The translations under genes were made by a program, and so were the position numbers. From assembly GCF_014839805.1 (NCBI RefSeq), contig NC_051121.1:7671116-7735115 (forward strand): a stretch of DNA of 64,000 bases, written 5' to 3'. This stretch comes from Manduca sexta (lineage: Eukaryota > Arthropoda > Insecta > Lepidoptera > Sphingidae). This document shows positions 25,207 to 38,926 of this stretch, piece after piece (within the stretch, counting starts at the first letter, position 1; the number at the start of each line of letters is the position of its first letter). Under the pieces are notes generated by a model. It saw only the letters and a list, made by a program, of their open reading frames with translations. It did no database searches and had not been told where the DNA came from.

Positions 25207-26805
25207 TGTTTTAATTTCAAAGACATAAAATTTATTATTTTTGGTTCAATGCCTGAACTAATCTAACCTTAAAAACCAAACTGCTTTCACAAATGTTTCA
25301 CGTCTTTACAGTATCGGTTATCCAATGAGTATAAATATGATACTGCTTCGTACAAGGAGAACTTTAACAACTTCTAACGCTGCATAAGTTTTCTCTTTAA
25401 AGTCGTAACGTTATTTAGTTTCCATAGAGACTATGTGTAGGAAGCGATTTTGAAATGATTTCATAATTCCCTTGAGGTGTTACAGCTTTGGGACTTAACG
25501 GTGAAAAGATTATACAACGTTTAAAACACGCACGTGTCACTTTACGAGTATAAAATTAATTTATTATCTATTTAAATCTCCATACATATAAGAAACAAAA
25601 CAAATATGTATACAGACAGTGGAAATGATTAAAACATCGGTGGTACAAATAGAGGTCTTATCACTCTACCATACAACTATTGGATGGAGATGATAAAAAT
25701 AGTGAAAAGGACAGTTTAGGGCTTACGTAAAAAAAAAATGCAAAATTAGATACGATAACATATAATTGACGTTGTCGTAAACACTACTTTATAATTTACA
25801 TTTATCAATGCAAAATGATTTCTGGAATCACGGTTTTTTTAATCTCCGTGACGATTAGATAATCGCTTGAATAGGCGGTAAGTAGCTTAATAAGCTACCT
25901 AGATTTTATCTAGATTAGAACATTTTAGAAAAAAACTAACACATTTTTCACTAATAAGCTACTAACAGACACAAAATAATACACAATCATAATCATTTAT
26001 GACAATTCATGACCAAAGATACTAAAAAATGTGTTAATAAAAAAAGTTAAAATATTAAGACAGGCTTTTGTACGCTTACTGAAAATCATTCTTAACCTTA
26101 ATCGTGGTCGTGTCTTCATCGATTGTTTCATCAAATAAAATATTGCACAAAGCCAGTATTGTCAACAATAATTAATAAAATCATTACATTAATAAAATGA
26201 ATCAACACAAACAGCTTTTGAGAACGATAATATGTACATAAAATATATAAATATTTTATTAACATGAAATACCAAAACAGTAAGTTATTAAAACAATAAG
26301 TTTGGTGTCAGAGTGAAGGCTATTGAACCTAAAATTTTCGAGGACGCTAAAACACTACGTACACAACAAAATGTCAAACTTAATTAAAGTGTGGGCGACG
26401 CGAGGTGGGTAATAAATACGGCAGCTGTTATAGACAAAATCGTTTAGATTTTATTAAAATAAAACTAAATCAGAATATATAAGAAGAAAATTTGAGAGCT
26501 TAAAAGTTTATAAACAGAAATTATTTCTTTTGAATGTCTTGGAATTATAGGAATATGTTGATAATATATTTACTTAAAAGGTTCTTCTTGGCAAGGGAGG
26601 GCGGTACACGTGGGAATAAGCACAGCGCAGTCTGAGAGACAATGGAATAGGCGAACATCTTGCAATAATATCATCCTTTATTACACTTGTATTAAAATAA
26701 ACGTAAAAAATGATACCTAACTAGAACAGCGAAAGGAGTAAATATTTATTACAAATAATGCCACTATTATTTATCAATCGTAAAATAAAAAATAATTTTC
26801 ATAAA
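25207..26805. other. presumed intron, strongly AT-rich
   Basis: No repeat copy, exon or RNA gene supported. Confidence 0.45.
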
Positions 26806-27005
26806 CTGATAGCTTTTGCTCGCGGATCCATCCGCACGGGTGAAAAAATTTAAGGGCCATAAATCCCGCTTTATATTTTCCCTAGATAAAAATGCCCATA
26901 GCACTCAGGAGTAGTATAGCTACCTATTAGTGAAATAAATTTCAAAGTCGGTTTAGTAGTTTAGATTAACGCGTTTAAACAAACTCTTTAGCTTTATATA
27001 TTAGA
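26806..27005 (-). mobile_element. Helitron-like repeat, diverged copy, minus orientation
   Basis: Starts near TAGCTTTTGCTCGCGG, carries TAAATCCCGCTTTATATTTTCC and TTTCAAAGTCGGTTTAGTAG, and ends CTTTAGCTTTATATATTAG. The block order matches the other copies, but its CTAG end is interrupted (CTGATAGC). Confidence 0.45.
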
Positions 27006-28589
27006 TTTGTCCTGCCGCAACGTCCTGAAGTCTTACTAGCGGCATGAAATGCAATAAACGTACTGATATTGATATTTTGAATCAATACTAGTACTTCAGA
27101 CCATTAATTATAAATACAAACAGCACTACTACCATGGCTCTACCAAAACATATTTCAAAGGGTTGCTTATTTATAAAGCCAGCGACTGTTATTTCCCAAG
27201 CACAAACCCTTAAATTTGGGAAACCTTAAATTTCCAACAACATGAGAGTGCAATAACCTCGCACAGCGAATGGCACATAGAATAGAGATTTGTGGAACAC
27301 AGTTCGCCACTATAAGAGTGAAATAAAAATAAATGAGAAGGAAAATTAATACTACGAAAAGTATTTTAAGAAATGAACACTTGCGCGTAGAATGGAGAAG
27401 CTGGGGAAAAGCACTTCTGACATTACCCGAAGCAGAACAGTGGGAACAAAATAAACTAAGCGTATTTTGAAAGAAAATTCCTAGATGGAAATGCGGAATC
27501 TCAATTAAGAATCATCTTCATCCTTTTTTGCAAAATAAGAGCTACACTTACACAAAGAGAAAGAAGGAATAGATATTTCTTTTACAGCATAAGTGGCTTA
27601 AAATAAGGATACAATTCAAGAACAATCGTGATGTGTAAAATAAATGTTTTTTATATTTTGTGATTATGAGTTAGACACTTGGATAACATAAAGGATAAAT
27701 TGTATTCCGGGATAAAAAAAAAAAACAATGCACCTTTAATTTCGAGAAAATCTTGCACGCGAGCAAAGCCGCGTGAAACATTATCATTATCATACGTATA
27801 TGATTGAGTAAATGTATTTTTTTTAATTAAAACCTCCGTTCACTGTACGATTGCAAGTAAATTAAATACCAGTATTATTAATGAGAAAACATGTTTCAAT
27901 GTTTCTGTTTGCTCAATCACATAACTGGAAACCCGATCGACGTGTAGTTTTGCATTTTTACGTCACAACATTTATTTTAAATGTTGAATAAACACCAATA
28001 TATCGCCATGAACTAATTGTTATACTTGATATAATTTTATCCTTAATTACAATAAAGTTTTCTCGATAAGCATTTACCAGAGCTAAATGTAATTCTTTAG
28101 AGCGAAGGCCTCTTACATTTTGGTTTTGCGAGTTGGCAAAGCAACCACGCATGCAGCCAAATGCGGGTTGGTGAGACACACATTGCTGTATCTTACAAGG
28201 CAATTCAATTATATTAATACATTTTGTATTTTCTTATTCATGTAGAAACATTTGAAGTTTTAACATCTTTTCCCTGGCCAGTTATGAAAGTTTGGTCGAG
28301 TTTTAGATTTGAAAAACTCACATTAGTTGCCCGGCAGAGTTAAATTTGGCAGAAACAACCGCGGCAACAAAGTGCAACAGATGCATTTTTTTTCACAACA
28401 GTGAGCATTTAGGTACTTCTACATTTTGGCTACAGTAGCTCGGCGTAGAATTTAAATTGCGTTACGACGCCAAATTACGCTATATCTATACAAAAATAAG
28501 CTTTCTCTGTTGTTTCAGTCACAGCGTACCCGTACACCGTATGTATGTATGTACGTACAAACAACGCACACTGTATGTTATTATTGACA
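27006..28589. other. presumed intron, AT-rich
   Basis: A short segment at about 27749-27780 (GCACGCGAGCAAAGCCGCGTG) resembles the hairpin end of the Helitron-like family. Nothing else was recognised. Confidence 0.4.
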
Positions 28590-28800
28590 TTACGGTACAC
28601 ATTTACACAATAGATAACACGCGGTCCACCCGCATACAAATGCACGGCGAACGGTTTCATACAGACGCGAGAGGCGAGGTGAGGTGTGCGGAGCGCGGAG
28701 GGGGCGAGGGGGGTCGGCATACTTCCACACAATACCATGCCCGTGTACTTGCATGTTGCCGATGTGACATGACACTAGCTATAATGTTACCTAGTGACGG
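28590..28800. other. GC-rich patch, both strands open, unresolved
   Basis: The plus strand carries GAGGCGAGGTGAGG and GCGGAGGGGGCGAGGGGGGTC; both strands are open for 60 or more codons. No phase-consistent acceptor and donor pair was found, so a regulatory element is as plausible as an exon. Confidence 0.2.
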
Positions 28801-30850
28801 ACTGCAGAGTGAAGAGGCGGAGATCATATACCATAGATAAAGTACTAGAATAAAATAGAACACATATTGTAACAAGAATGCTAGCGGCAGGGAGTAGCTA
28901 GAGTCTCGTTGACATATAGTGGTTCAGACTTAAATTTCTTGTAAGTTCTTAAATCCTTCGGTGTGATCAATATTCTCGATAATAGTTTTTGTACACGATG
29001 TGCATATTAGCATACTCTATTTTAAATCACGATAATGCAGTTAATAGAGGCTTTTGAAACAACTCTGCCTATCCTCACGAATTTAGGTCCGATCCGGTCT
29101 CTAAGTATCAAAATCCTTCAATTTGCATTGTTTTTCTATGTAGCTTTTATTTCCAGAACCCGACAAGAACTGTGCCGTTTTGTTCACCGATAACAAAACG
29201 ATTAGTTGCTAACAGTAAGTGCTTGTATCGGTAGATACTGCACTATTTTATGCCGCGGGGCGACGACCTGAGAATACCTGAGACCCCATTTCATATTCAG
29301 AAGGACACTGGACTGTAATTTGTGCATTTTTTTTATTAACGTTTCAATAATAATCTAAACATTATTCGCATCGTATCAAAATCACAGACTTATTTTTATT
29401 TAAAAAAAAAAAATACGACTATGGAGTTTTTACCGTTTATTACTGACTGATATTTAAACCACAATGAACTTATCAGTGTGAGAATGTTATAATGTTAACG
29501 ATAAAAACATAATGTTGCTATAAATTCATAATATACTAAAGCCAGTAAATTGTATTGTGTTTAACAATCATTCTGTATTTTATCAAGCGTTTTTGGTAAT
29601 AAATACTATACAATATGCCTTAATCAATTCAATAAAGTGCCGCACCACAACAGGCAATATTAAATATTTAAAAATAAAACACGATCTTAATGTTAAATTT
29701 ATTTTATATGTATACAATTACAAGGTTACTCAAAAGATATTGTTTCCGTTCGAGTACAAATCAACACCTTATTTAGTGGTGACTTTGTTCTACGCACTTA
29801 ATTCAGAAATCCGGACCAAAGAACTTTATTTTTCATAATTACAATGAAAAATAAAGTCATGTATAGCCATAAACGGTATCTGAATGTAAATCGATCATCT
29901 TAAATCATAGAATATCTCACAAAAACTTATTACAATCTCCAGCCAAATTCTACTTAGGTAAATTCCGGTTTCACTCATATTGACAGATGAGTTCAATTTT
30001 CCGATACTGTCCCCGGCAAAATGTAAAGAATGTCGGCCATTTTTAACATAAACCAAACAATTGCTCAACGGCAAGTCATAATGTGCGAGATAGTGAGCGT
30101 CGCTTTGCCGCTGTTATCACCTTCAAAGTTATGGAAATTTTATGTTTCAAAACAACTTTGCTCATATTTCGAGTGTCGCGTTGGTGTAAATATATATTTT
30201 TAGGCGACTACATACTATACTATATAAAGCCGTGTAAGGCGTATTTGAATATTGCGAACAAGTTATGTAAATACACATTTTATAAGCTAAATTCAAACTG
30301 AGACGTAGCTTAATAATTTTATAGCGTCGATATTTCGCTAGGCGTTTAGATGGTTAGTTTACTAAAGCAAGGTCATAATACTTGATCGTGCAGCCACCAA
30401 CAAGCATTGTATATCAAGTTGCTATACGTGTTCTTGCTAGCGATCAATCTTTCAACTCCTGTAAACATTCAAACAGTATATAGTTTCGACCCACTTTGCG
30501 AAAACTGCTGACCGAAATGTATTTTATTTCATTTTTGTAATGAAATGAATTAGCTATGTTATTCGACATTAAACTATTGTTTCATTTCTCGCGCATGACC
30601 GACACTCACGGTAAATCATTAACAGCATCAAACGTACAATAATAACTTGCAGGATGTTTAAACATCTCCTGTTCAGTGTCAAAACATCCTGGAATGCTAC
30701 GTCGTCATTACACGCATGTGCACTTCTACACATGTGATAATAACAATTTTAAGCCGCAATAAGACGATATTAATGCCACCCCATTTTAGCTGTAACGTTT
30801 ATATTTGGCCAACATTATCATTGCATTGTGTTTACTTATTACAAAAAAAG
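28801..30850. other. presumed intron, AT-rich
   Basis: Only a small 10-bp hairpin near 30652-30696 (CAGGATGTTT against AAACATCCTG) stands out. No exon or repeat supported. Confidence 0.45.
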
Positions 30851-31166
30851 CTACGATAACATAGTTGGTAGTGGAACGACTGCCGAGACGAATGTCCGCA
30901 GGTTCAAAACTCAAGGGCACGTATCTTTGACTTTCCTAAAGTTATGTGTTGTATGTGAATTATCACTTGCTTGCACGTTGAAGGAAAACGTCGTGAGGAA
31001 ACTTGTGTACCTGAGAAGTTCTCCATAATAATTTCAAAAGTATATGAAGTCTACCAACCCGCGCTAGGTCAGCGTGGTGGACTGAAACCTAATCCCTCTC
31101 AGTCGTAGAGGAGGCCCGCACGCATGCCCGTGAGAAAGTATATAATTCAGGATTGATATTATTATT
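30851..31166 (+). mobile_element. Metulj-like SINE, diverged copy, plus orientation
   Basis: Carries the B-box region GCAGGTTCAAAACTCAAGG, GAAGGAAAACGTCGTGAGGAA, GGTCAGCGTGGTGGACTGAA and GTAGAGGAGGCCCGCACG, with tail GATATTATTATT. More diverged than the copy facing it at 31190-31522. Confidence 0.75.
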
Positions 31167-31179
31167 GAAGAATGTAGAA

Positions 31180-31532
31180 GCAATGCGTAATAATAATATT
31201 AATATCAGCCCTGTATATATACTTGCCCACTGCTGAGCACGGGCCTCCTCTACTACTGAGAGGGATTAGGCCTTAGTCCACCACGCTGGCCTAGTGCGGA
31301 TTGGTAGACCTCACACACCTTCGAAATTCCTATAGAGAACTTCTTAGATGTGCAGGTTTCCTCACGATGTTTTCCTTCACCGTTAAAGCGAACGATAAAT
31401 TCACAAAGAATACACACATGATTTTTTAGAAAAGTCAGAGGTGTGTGCCCTTGGGATTAGAACCTGCGGATATTCGTCTCGGCAGTCCGTTCCACACCCA
31501 ACTAGGCTATATCGCCGCTTATGCAATGCGTA
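31180..31532 (-). mobile_element. Metulj-like SINE, minus orientation, with target duplication
   Basis: Reverse-complement copy (body 31190-31522) with tail TAATAATAATATTAATATC at its left and the tRNA-like head at its right (GGCTATATCGCCGCTT). A perfect 10-bp duplication, GCAATGCGTA, flanks it at 31180-31189 and 31523-31532. It is close in sequence to the copy at 23131-23464 and therefore probably recent. Confidence 0.8.
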
Positions 31533-32136
31533 GTGCTGAGGAAATAGAAAAAAAGAGTAACAGTGTCACAGATCTTGATTTTCATTGCATAATGCGGCGA
31601 AATATTTTAATGTGTTCATCGATAGAGACTACTAAATATAGGTATTTAAATAATTTTATTAATAGATATTGTATACATGTTTAAAAATATCATTTTAATA
31701 CTGTTTGTATATCCTTTATCTCACTAGTGACCACCAAATGCAAGGATAATTTGTTTAAATGTAGGTCATCCGGTTTTTCCTTTAAAATAGGGACAAGATG
31801 AGCGTGTTTTCATCACATATTTTAAGTAATTGTCTTATACATCGCTCCACCGCAAAAAAAATGCAATTATTACATAAAATTTTAGCACGCTACATCAAGT
31901 TTATATAAGTTGCAATACTTTAAAACACTGTCGTGTTTGTTCCTGTTTTATATTTAATCCAATGACAAATTGTTGTAGTTACCGGAAAATTTTAAATGCG
32001 TGATATAAAGTTATCGACGGTATGAACCTATTGATAAAACCAGAAGCGAGATAAACAATCTATAAATATGTCGATTCTTGCTAAGATTCATGCAAAGTGA
32101 TGTAAAGCACAAACGAACTCAATGATTTTTATATAG
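31533..32136. other. presumed intron, AT-rich
   Basis: No exon or repeat supported. Confidence 0.45.
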
Positions 32137-32305
32137 ACTAGATTTTGCTCGCGGCTTTACCCGCGTGAAGGAGTTTTCCGGGATAAAAGTCCCGCTATAT
32201 ATTTTCTCGGAATAGAAAGTAGCCTATAACCTTCCCAAGGTCTTAATCTATCTCCATACCAAATTTCATAAAAATCCGTTTAGATTTTGATGATTGAAAA
32301 ATTTT
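32137..32305 (-). mobile_element. Helitron-like repeat, minus orientation
   Basis: Starts ACTAGATTTTGCTCGCGG, then GGAGTTTTCCGGGATAAAAG, TAGAAAGTAGCCTATAACC and CATACCAAATTTCATAAAAA. Same block order as at 17342-17545, truncated after the block resembling CCGTTTAGATTTTGATG. Confidence 0.5.
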
Positions 32306-32815
32306 AAAATTCGGCATCGTTTGGAAATCAAATCCAAAGCCTTCACGCGCGACATTATCTCAAACGCCCTCCAAAGAGACTACCATATATCTCATACAGT
32401 ATAAATGGTCTCTCGTACACACAATCCCACTGATACTTAAATAGAATATTCAGAGTTTTCCTTTTCAACTTTATTTAGAGCAACTGTATTAATAAGTTGA
32501 CGTTACATAAATCCCGACGTAATGTTTATTTCGCTGTTTTCCAGTTAACAGTAGTTTATGCGCTCGCCTTCAAGATTTGCGACCGAATCTCCGAACAAAA
32601 TGGGCCGAAACGACGGCACTACGTTGAGAAATGAAATTACGCCCGAGAACAAAGCCGAGATGAGATCATAATGAAAGATAATTTTATACGCCAAGTCTAA
32701 TTGGACGTGGACGCAGTGAAAGTTGAGAATTTGTAATTAAACATCTAAATACTTTACAGCTTGCTGATCAGACTGCACATTATTTTCCATAACGTGCACG
32801 TCAAATATTCGTATA
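32306..32815. other. presumed intron, nothing recognised
   Basis: Moderately AT-rich; no supported exon or repeat. Confidence 0.4.
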
Positions 32816-33900
32816 ATTATAACGAGCGCGAGAAATGAGGTCGACGCCGCGCCGGTAAAGAGAGCAAGGCGCGCGCGTGCAAAAAGGTGGATTTATTAAA
32901 AAGGATTTACGTCTAACGCTTGTACAAACAACTGCAACGTATAAACCAGTTTGACATATACAGAAGTACCGGCGGGAGCTGGCGGCGGTGCGACAGAGGC
33001 GCGGGCGTGCGCGGCCGGCTAAACGCCTCAGTCATATTAGTAGATACGTAGGTCACCCGCAAGTAAGCGGCACACTTACCAGTTACCAGGGTCTGGCCCC
33101 CGCGCCGTATCGACATGGATGGAAAACGGAGCCGCGCCGACGGCGTATCTAACGCCGGACTGCACCGTGGACATTACAGCGCGACCGTGTCTCTACGTTG
33201 AATCGACGACGCGCCGCAATTGATGGGGTCGCGCGAACAGGCACAAAACCCATATCGGTAACAACCGAGAAAGTTTCATGTTTGCGAGCCGCAGATACAA
33301 TATCCTACAATGCACGAGGTGAAAGTTTGTGACACTGAATAATCGCTTTGACATAGAGCCCCGCTGTTTTTTTACCGGTGGATCCGATTGCGCCAGGTTT
33401 TGCGCGACACGCAACACACATGAACCATTATTTACTGCGTGTTCGAATCTCTTATAATGTCATCCAATTAAGCCCGTGACGTATCTATCCTATACAATTT
33501 TATAGACAGAAGAGTCTTACCATAATGACAAGTGTTAGATTTTAAGATCATAGAAAAATTTATTCCTGCGGGCTACCATCGCATGGTAACCATAATAGTT
33601 ACACCTTTTGTCGTTAAAAACATCCAATAGATACAACAATAGAGCAGAATCCAGCCGGGGGACAAGATAAGACTAGATTGCCAGGCGCGAATGATCGACG
33701 CCGAGGTATAGAGTCGACTTTGGCAATGTCGTCGACGGTGTGGCAACAGCGCAGTTGGTTACGTAAGGCTAAGGGGCGGTGGTGGCGGTGCGCGCGGAAG
33801 GGGGCGGGCGGCGGTCCACAGGCGGGTCACTGACCTGTATGGTCCGCCGGTGCCAATTCGCCCATCACATCACATCACGAAATCTCAATTGCACAAATGC
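32816..33900 (-). promoter_or_regulatory. broad CpG-rich region, candidate internal promoter
   Basis: A CpG-dense kilobase with GC boxes (GGGGGCGGGCGG at about 33800) contrasts with its flanks. On the minus strand a strong donor, CTG|GTAAGTG, ends at 33080, preceded by an ATG at 33116-33114 that opens 12 codons (MSIRRGGQTLVT), a possible alternative first exon of 33080-33116. A further minus-strand donor, ACAG|GTCAGTG, lies near 33835. This fits an internal promoter for a short isoform of the minus-strand gene, but no transcript evidence is visible and the plus strand is also open in places (33779-34126). Confidence 0.35.
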
Positions 33901-35639
33901 GGTGCAACGTTGGATTGTTAACAAAAACGGGCGTTACTCCTCGGCGGATTTACAAACGATGTCAAGGCGCATTAACATGTTCTACAAGTGCTCACTCGAC
34001 GCGCACATAAACAAGTATAAACAGTTTTTCTACCCGCAAACATTAAAGCGTACCGCGAACCATAAACAATTCGCAATTGTCTTCTGGAAACATTTGATTA
34101 CACGTATAAAACCGGGGAACGAATGAAACACGACCGTCTCGGCGGGAGGTTGGCAAACATGTTTATTTTCACCAATTTCCTAATTAAACCTCGGAAAGCA
34201 TAAACAGGAAAAAGTCACTGCGAACACGGCTCCTAATAAAAATTACGATGTCCGGGAGGCGAAGTCCTTGAGGGGACTTCCTCCTAATTGAAATCAGATT
34301 CGTAAGAGCACTCGACGGGCAGTCATCCGCAGCATTGCCACTGTGGACGCAAGGTCTTGCCGGATATTCGTGGAGCCACGAAATTGAAAACCGCTTCAGT
34401 CAAGACAGCCTAGCCACTCGAATGGGTATTCTAGTGGATTAATTAGTGCCCGTTATAATACTTGATACTTCGTCTGGTTATCGATAAAATTGTTTTTCTT
34501 GTGGTCGTTATGAGCATATTGTGGATCGTTATATGCCTAGTGTGTGAAGGTACACAACAGTCGGCATATTGAGAAAAATAATTATACCGCCAATACATAC
34601 TCGCTAATCTATCTTTCATATACTCGTTCTACCATGATTATATCTGCACCATTCTAAGGTTTGATTGTAAGAGAATGCCTACGGCATTAAGTCCACTTTT
34701 GTAAATGAAGTGCTAAATAAATTAGATATTTTAAGCCTTTTAAAATTTCCCGGCGTATTTTTTTTTTAAATTAAACGTACAATAAGCAAATCACGTTAAA
34801 ATATGTCGTAATTTACAAAAATATAACATAAACATGATCAGCGATGCTGACATTTGTTTTTAAGTATCTTTGATCTTTTCTGAATAGAAAATATTACTCA
34901 TTAAAAATGATTATTTCCTCGACTTTAGAGTTAAAAGTAAACTAACAAGTCAACTTTCGTATTTGTATATTCCATAAACAATCAGTCATCGCGGACATTT
35001 CTGCTTATCTGTACATTTTGTTAGAACATAAATTAATTTCAACGATAAATAAATTTGATGAGTGAAGCGGTCTTAGACAGAAAGCTAAATATTTTATTCT
35101 TTGAAGAAGTTTGACTTTTAATTTGGGACAGAAGTCGAGTTACACAAGCCAGTTTTTGTGTCGCGGACTAAAGGTGACTCAGGATATTAGGATCGCTTTC
35201 ATCTGCCTCTTCTTTCATAATTCAGACTCGGTTTGTTTAGGCACTGACCTTTTATTCATTCTTGTATTTGACAACATTTTATTTGCTAAAAAGAGTAAAG
35301 GGCGCTTTAATCTGGCTGTTGAATTAACGGGGATTAAATTAACGATATAAATAATGTCTTATTCAGATATTCGGGTTACTTCATTAAGTAACACTAAACT
35401 ACACTACGTCAAATCACCTAGTATAGAATCACAATACAGGCATACCAGTGTCACCCGAAAATAAAATTATTGTACAATGTCATAGAGTTGAAAATGACTC
35501 GAGTAAACAATTCAAGAGAAGGCCAGCAGTACCTAACAGTGGTACAATTTATAACAAGGCTGACATTATTATTTCTAGAACAGAACGAGAGGAGCAACAC
35601 GAAACATTTGAACTTGGCAGTCACGACGATTTGCCATTC
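33901..35639. other. presumed intron, nothing recognised
   Basis: Composition drops back to AT-rich beyond 34150. No supported exon, repeat or RNA gene. Confidence 0.4.
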
Positions 35640-36500
35640 TGTTGACGCGTGAAATGCTAGATTTGGTTGCGGCCGGGCTCTTGTTACCCAAGCAAAAAGT
35701 GGACGTGCGGGCCTCAGTTATAATCATCGTGCCGCCAAATTTGGCGCAAGCATGACTTGGCAACGTCGGCGTCGCGTCGTACCGAGCGCTCGCCAATCGA
35801 GAATGCACATACCCACGTCCACAGTACCCACTCCGCTCCACGTAAACAAACATGATTGCGTCATATCAACTGAACGAGCTCAACTGGACTGTAACACTTT
35901 GGCAGTAAGGTTTAAAGCCTTATGTCATACGCAATCATGTCGATTAAATATTTACGTGATTTTTCGATATATAAACTAATGTAAGCACTATCAACTAGTT
36001 CTGTACGGAATACTTGAGTGTAGTGTAACTAGCCCACTCTCTACACTAACTCGTTCGTGAAACGTCGGGTAACTATTAATTGGTGCCCATTTCGGTGCCG
36101 GCCAAGCACGATCAGCAACCCCGTTGACAAACAAATATTACATTTATATTAGTTTATTTGCTCGGTTTGCGTAATTTACGAGATATAAATACGAGTTTAC
36201 AACGCGTTTGCGTTCAATCTATTTGCGTGACGGCGCGGCTGTACATTATTTAGAAACGAAGCGGATCGAGTGCGACATTGTCGTTCGGTGTAATGGGCAG
36301 TCCGTTGTTCCCTCACGTTCCTCGTTACATTGCTCACGTTGAGCCGTCACGCGGCACCGGGACTACCACGTGCCACGTCTGGTGTCCAATCGAGAACATT
36401 TATATTTCTCATTTCTGAATATGATTGTTTTTGAACTAATAAAAAACAGCAATTCCAACCGCCAGCGAGGTCAACCACGTGACGCTCACGAAAAATAATT
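35640..36500. promoter_or_regulatory. moderately CpG-rich region with two perfect E-boxes
   Basis: CACGTG E-boxes lie at 36367-36372 and 36476-36481, both preceded by AC (ACCACGTG). A 10-bp inverted repeat GCGTGACGGC / GCCGTCACGC is present at about 36225 and 36343. Open frames at 35575-35853 (minus) and 35752-35979 (plus) lack splice context. An enhancer reading is preferred but not shown. Confidence 0.25.
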
Positions 36501-38926
36501 AAAACTTTTTCAAAACAAAGCCACACGTATTGTTTAAATTTACTCCATCCAAAACGTGACTAATATTGATAACAGAAATTAAATTATTTATTCCTTTGAA
36601 ATTTTAATATTCAAAACAACACACATATTTGTAGTATAACAAAATAATTGACTGAATACGCATTAATTCCTCTTTTAAAAAAAAAATAGAAATCTAATAT
36701 CTATAAGTCGGATATGATATTTTTTTATATAAAAAATTAAACTGGTATTGGTAATATACAAAGGTAGCTTTATTCGATCAGTATTAAATTAAGAGGAAGA
36801 CTGTTAACTGATAGGGTAGGGTCAAAATTCATGCGCAAAGGACTTGTTCATGGATTTTGGTCATATGATAAAGACGCCGTAGCGGAGGTCACTTTCAAAA
36901 TTGCCCCAGATGCTGGTAACGGTAAACCTACCATCCCACGACATGTGGCGTTGCATATTATTATGAAGTTTGCAAATTTTATATTAAGAATATTATATTT
37001 TAACATTCAGTGTTTTATAACAGTTGTACTAAGCGGTAAGTAAAAAATATTGTAGCTTCATTGATTAAAGAAAATTTTAGACACGAGACTGATAATGTAT
37101 TATGCTTTTTCATCTCATACATATTCGTTTTAGATTTAAAAATGTAGGATAGCAAAATATTCGTATTACATCCCGCCATATTCGATAAAATCGGTTGGCG
37201 AAAGTAGCTGGAAAAATCTATCTTGAAATTTCACAAGAATTCCATATTGCGAAGGGTGAACGTCGGAGGCGAGATTGCGAACAAACAATATACCTTATTC
37301 ATGTTATAACTACTACCAGTTGCCTTCTGTTGTTTTGGGAAATCATTTTTAATATACCGGCAATTGTTCAACGAAATTGCTCGGGCAAATAGCTTGGCTG
37401 TTATTAATAACTTTAAAAATATTGAATTGTATTTGTGCGTCCACATTCTAAAGATTTATAAAACAACGGTGCAAATAAAATATATTAGAAGTTTTTTTTT
37501 CTATTTTCATTGCCCAGGTACTGGCTACCAATATCCTCTCATAAACATTTTTTAACTTAAGAATAATTACAATGTGCACTTATATCGATCTCACGTTTTA
37601 TACATCGGTTTGAACCATTCCACGGACGTTAAATGGTCAATTTTATGCCACCATTAGGCCTGTACGTAACAGTGATTCCCCATTGTTTCGGGCGCATTTT
37701 TGCAAACCGCCGCACTGACACAACGAAAGTTTAAACGGCAATTTGCATGAAAATACATGTTTCATACGGCGCGGCACTGCTCCCCCTTTTGTAAAGCAGT
37801 GTTGACGCGATCACATATTCATCAGCTCTCGTGGCCGTCCGTGTGCGTCACGCAGAATTAACTCCGCACTACACACACGCCGCGGCTCCTTCATCTGACA
37901 TTCTTGCGCCTTTATCGCATACATTACATCGAAAATCGCAACACCGGCGTTAGTTATTAGCGCTAGCGTCAGATTTTTACGCTTTAGACGAGAAGTGTGA
38001 AACAAAGTATCTCTGCAATGCGCTTAAAACTCGTAAGTGTGGAGTTCATATTCCTCATTTACGTCAAACGTCCTTAAACATTAATAAATCAAGGTGGAGT
38101 CACTGACTCGACTTTAACAACACTCCTTCAACCGACATTCGCCTTTACCACATTATTCATCCACGACCATAGCTGGCGCCATTTAAAACCAATGATAAAA
38201 TCACATTATAAATTTAAATTGTGAACCACATACGTGGATTTCATAACGTTCAACTGGAATCATAAAACACGCAATATGAATATTTAGCGCTCGTTGTAAA
38301 ATTGAAATTAAATCTTTAGTATCGTCATGGCTTGATCGAAACTGGTAGTCAGTAATATACGTCGCAGAATGTTGTTTACAACCGAATTTTCTATGGAATG
38401 CCGTGTTAGCGATGACTTTTTTTAGCTCCGAAACACAATATTCACAAATGTTTAAGTTATGTGTTTAAATTAAGACATTGATAGAATAATAAGAAACTGG
38501 ATTTTAATTTAAACTGTTATTGTTAAGAGCAATCAGGTCCACGAGTTTCGAATTACAAAAATAAAACTGCTCGAGGTAAATACTAGAATCAGAGGTAAAA
38601 CTTTCACTGTTTATCAGCGAGAAACATTTTAATAAGAGCTAAATGGCACAAGTGTATATTCCCCTGTAGTTGAGTGTTGATATCAGAGTGACCTTTAGTT
38701 CGCAATGATCATAACAATAACTGCAGTATGCGCGGACCTGTGTAATTTTCCTCGGCGAGTCGAAATCTACACTCCACTTATAGAAAGTGTTATTTATTTG
38801 CTTTCCCGTCACGTCATGTTATGTGTTCTCACATTTTCACCGAGAAACAAAGAAACTGTGCGTGTACTGCGCTCGGGTCATACAGTGATACTTCGCCAAA
38901 TCTATCATCTATAGTTTAGAACCAAA
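36501..38926. other. presumed intron, mostly AT-rich
   Basis: No supported exon or repeat; a slightly GC-richer part at 37790-37940 has no splice-bordered frame. Confidence 0.4.

Noticed and set aside
30652..30696. Hairpin CAGGATGTTT / AAACATCCTG as a microRNA precursor
   Set aside because: The stem has only about ten pairs with a loop of over 20 bases, too short for a pre-miRNA, and no known insect microRNA seed was recognised.
33673..33768. Minus-strand 96-base open stretch after a C-rich tract ending TTAG, phase 0, ending in a stop
   Set aside because: Lies in a CpG-rich region where several frames are open; nothing protein-like stands out. It is a warning that such terminal-exon look-alikes arise by chance.
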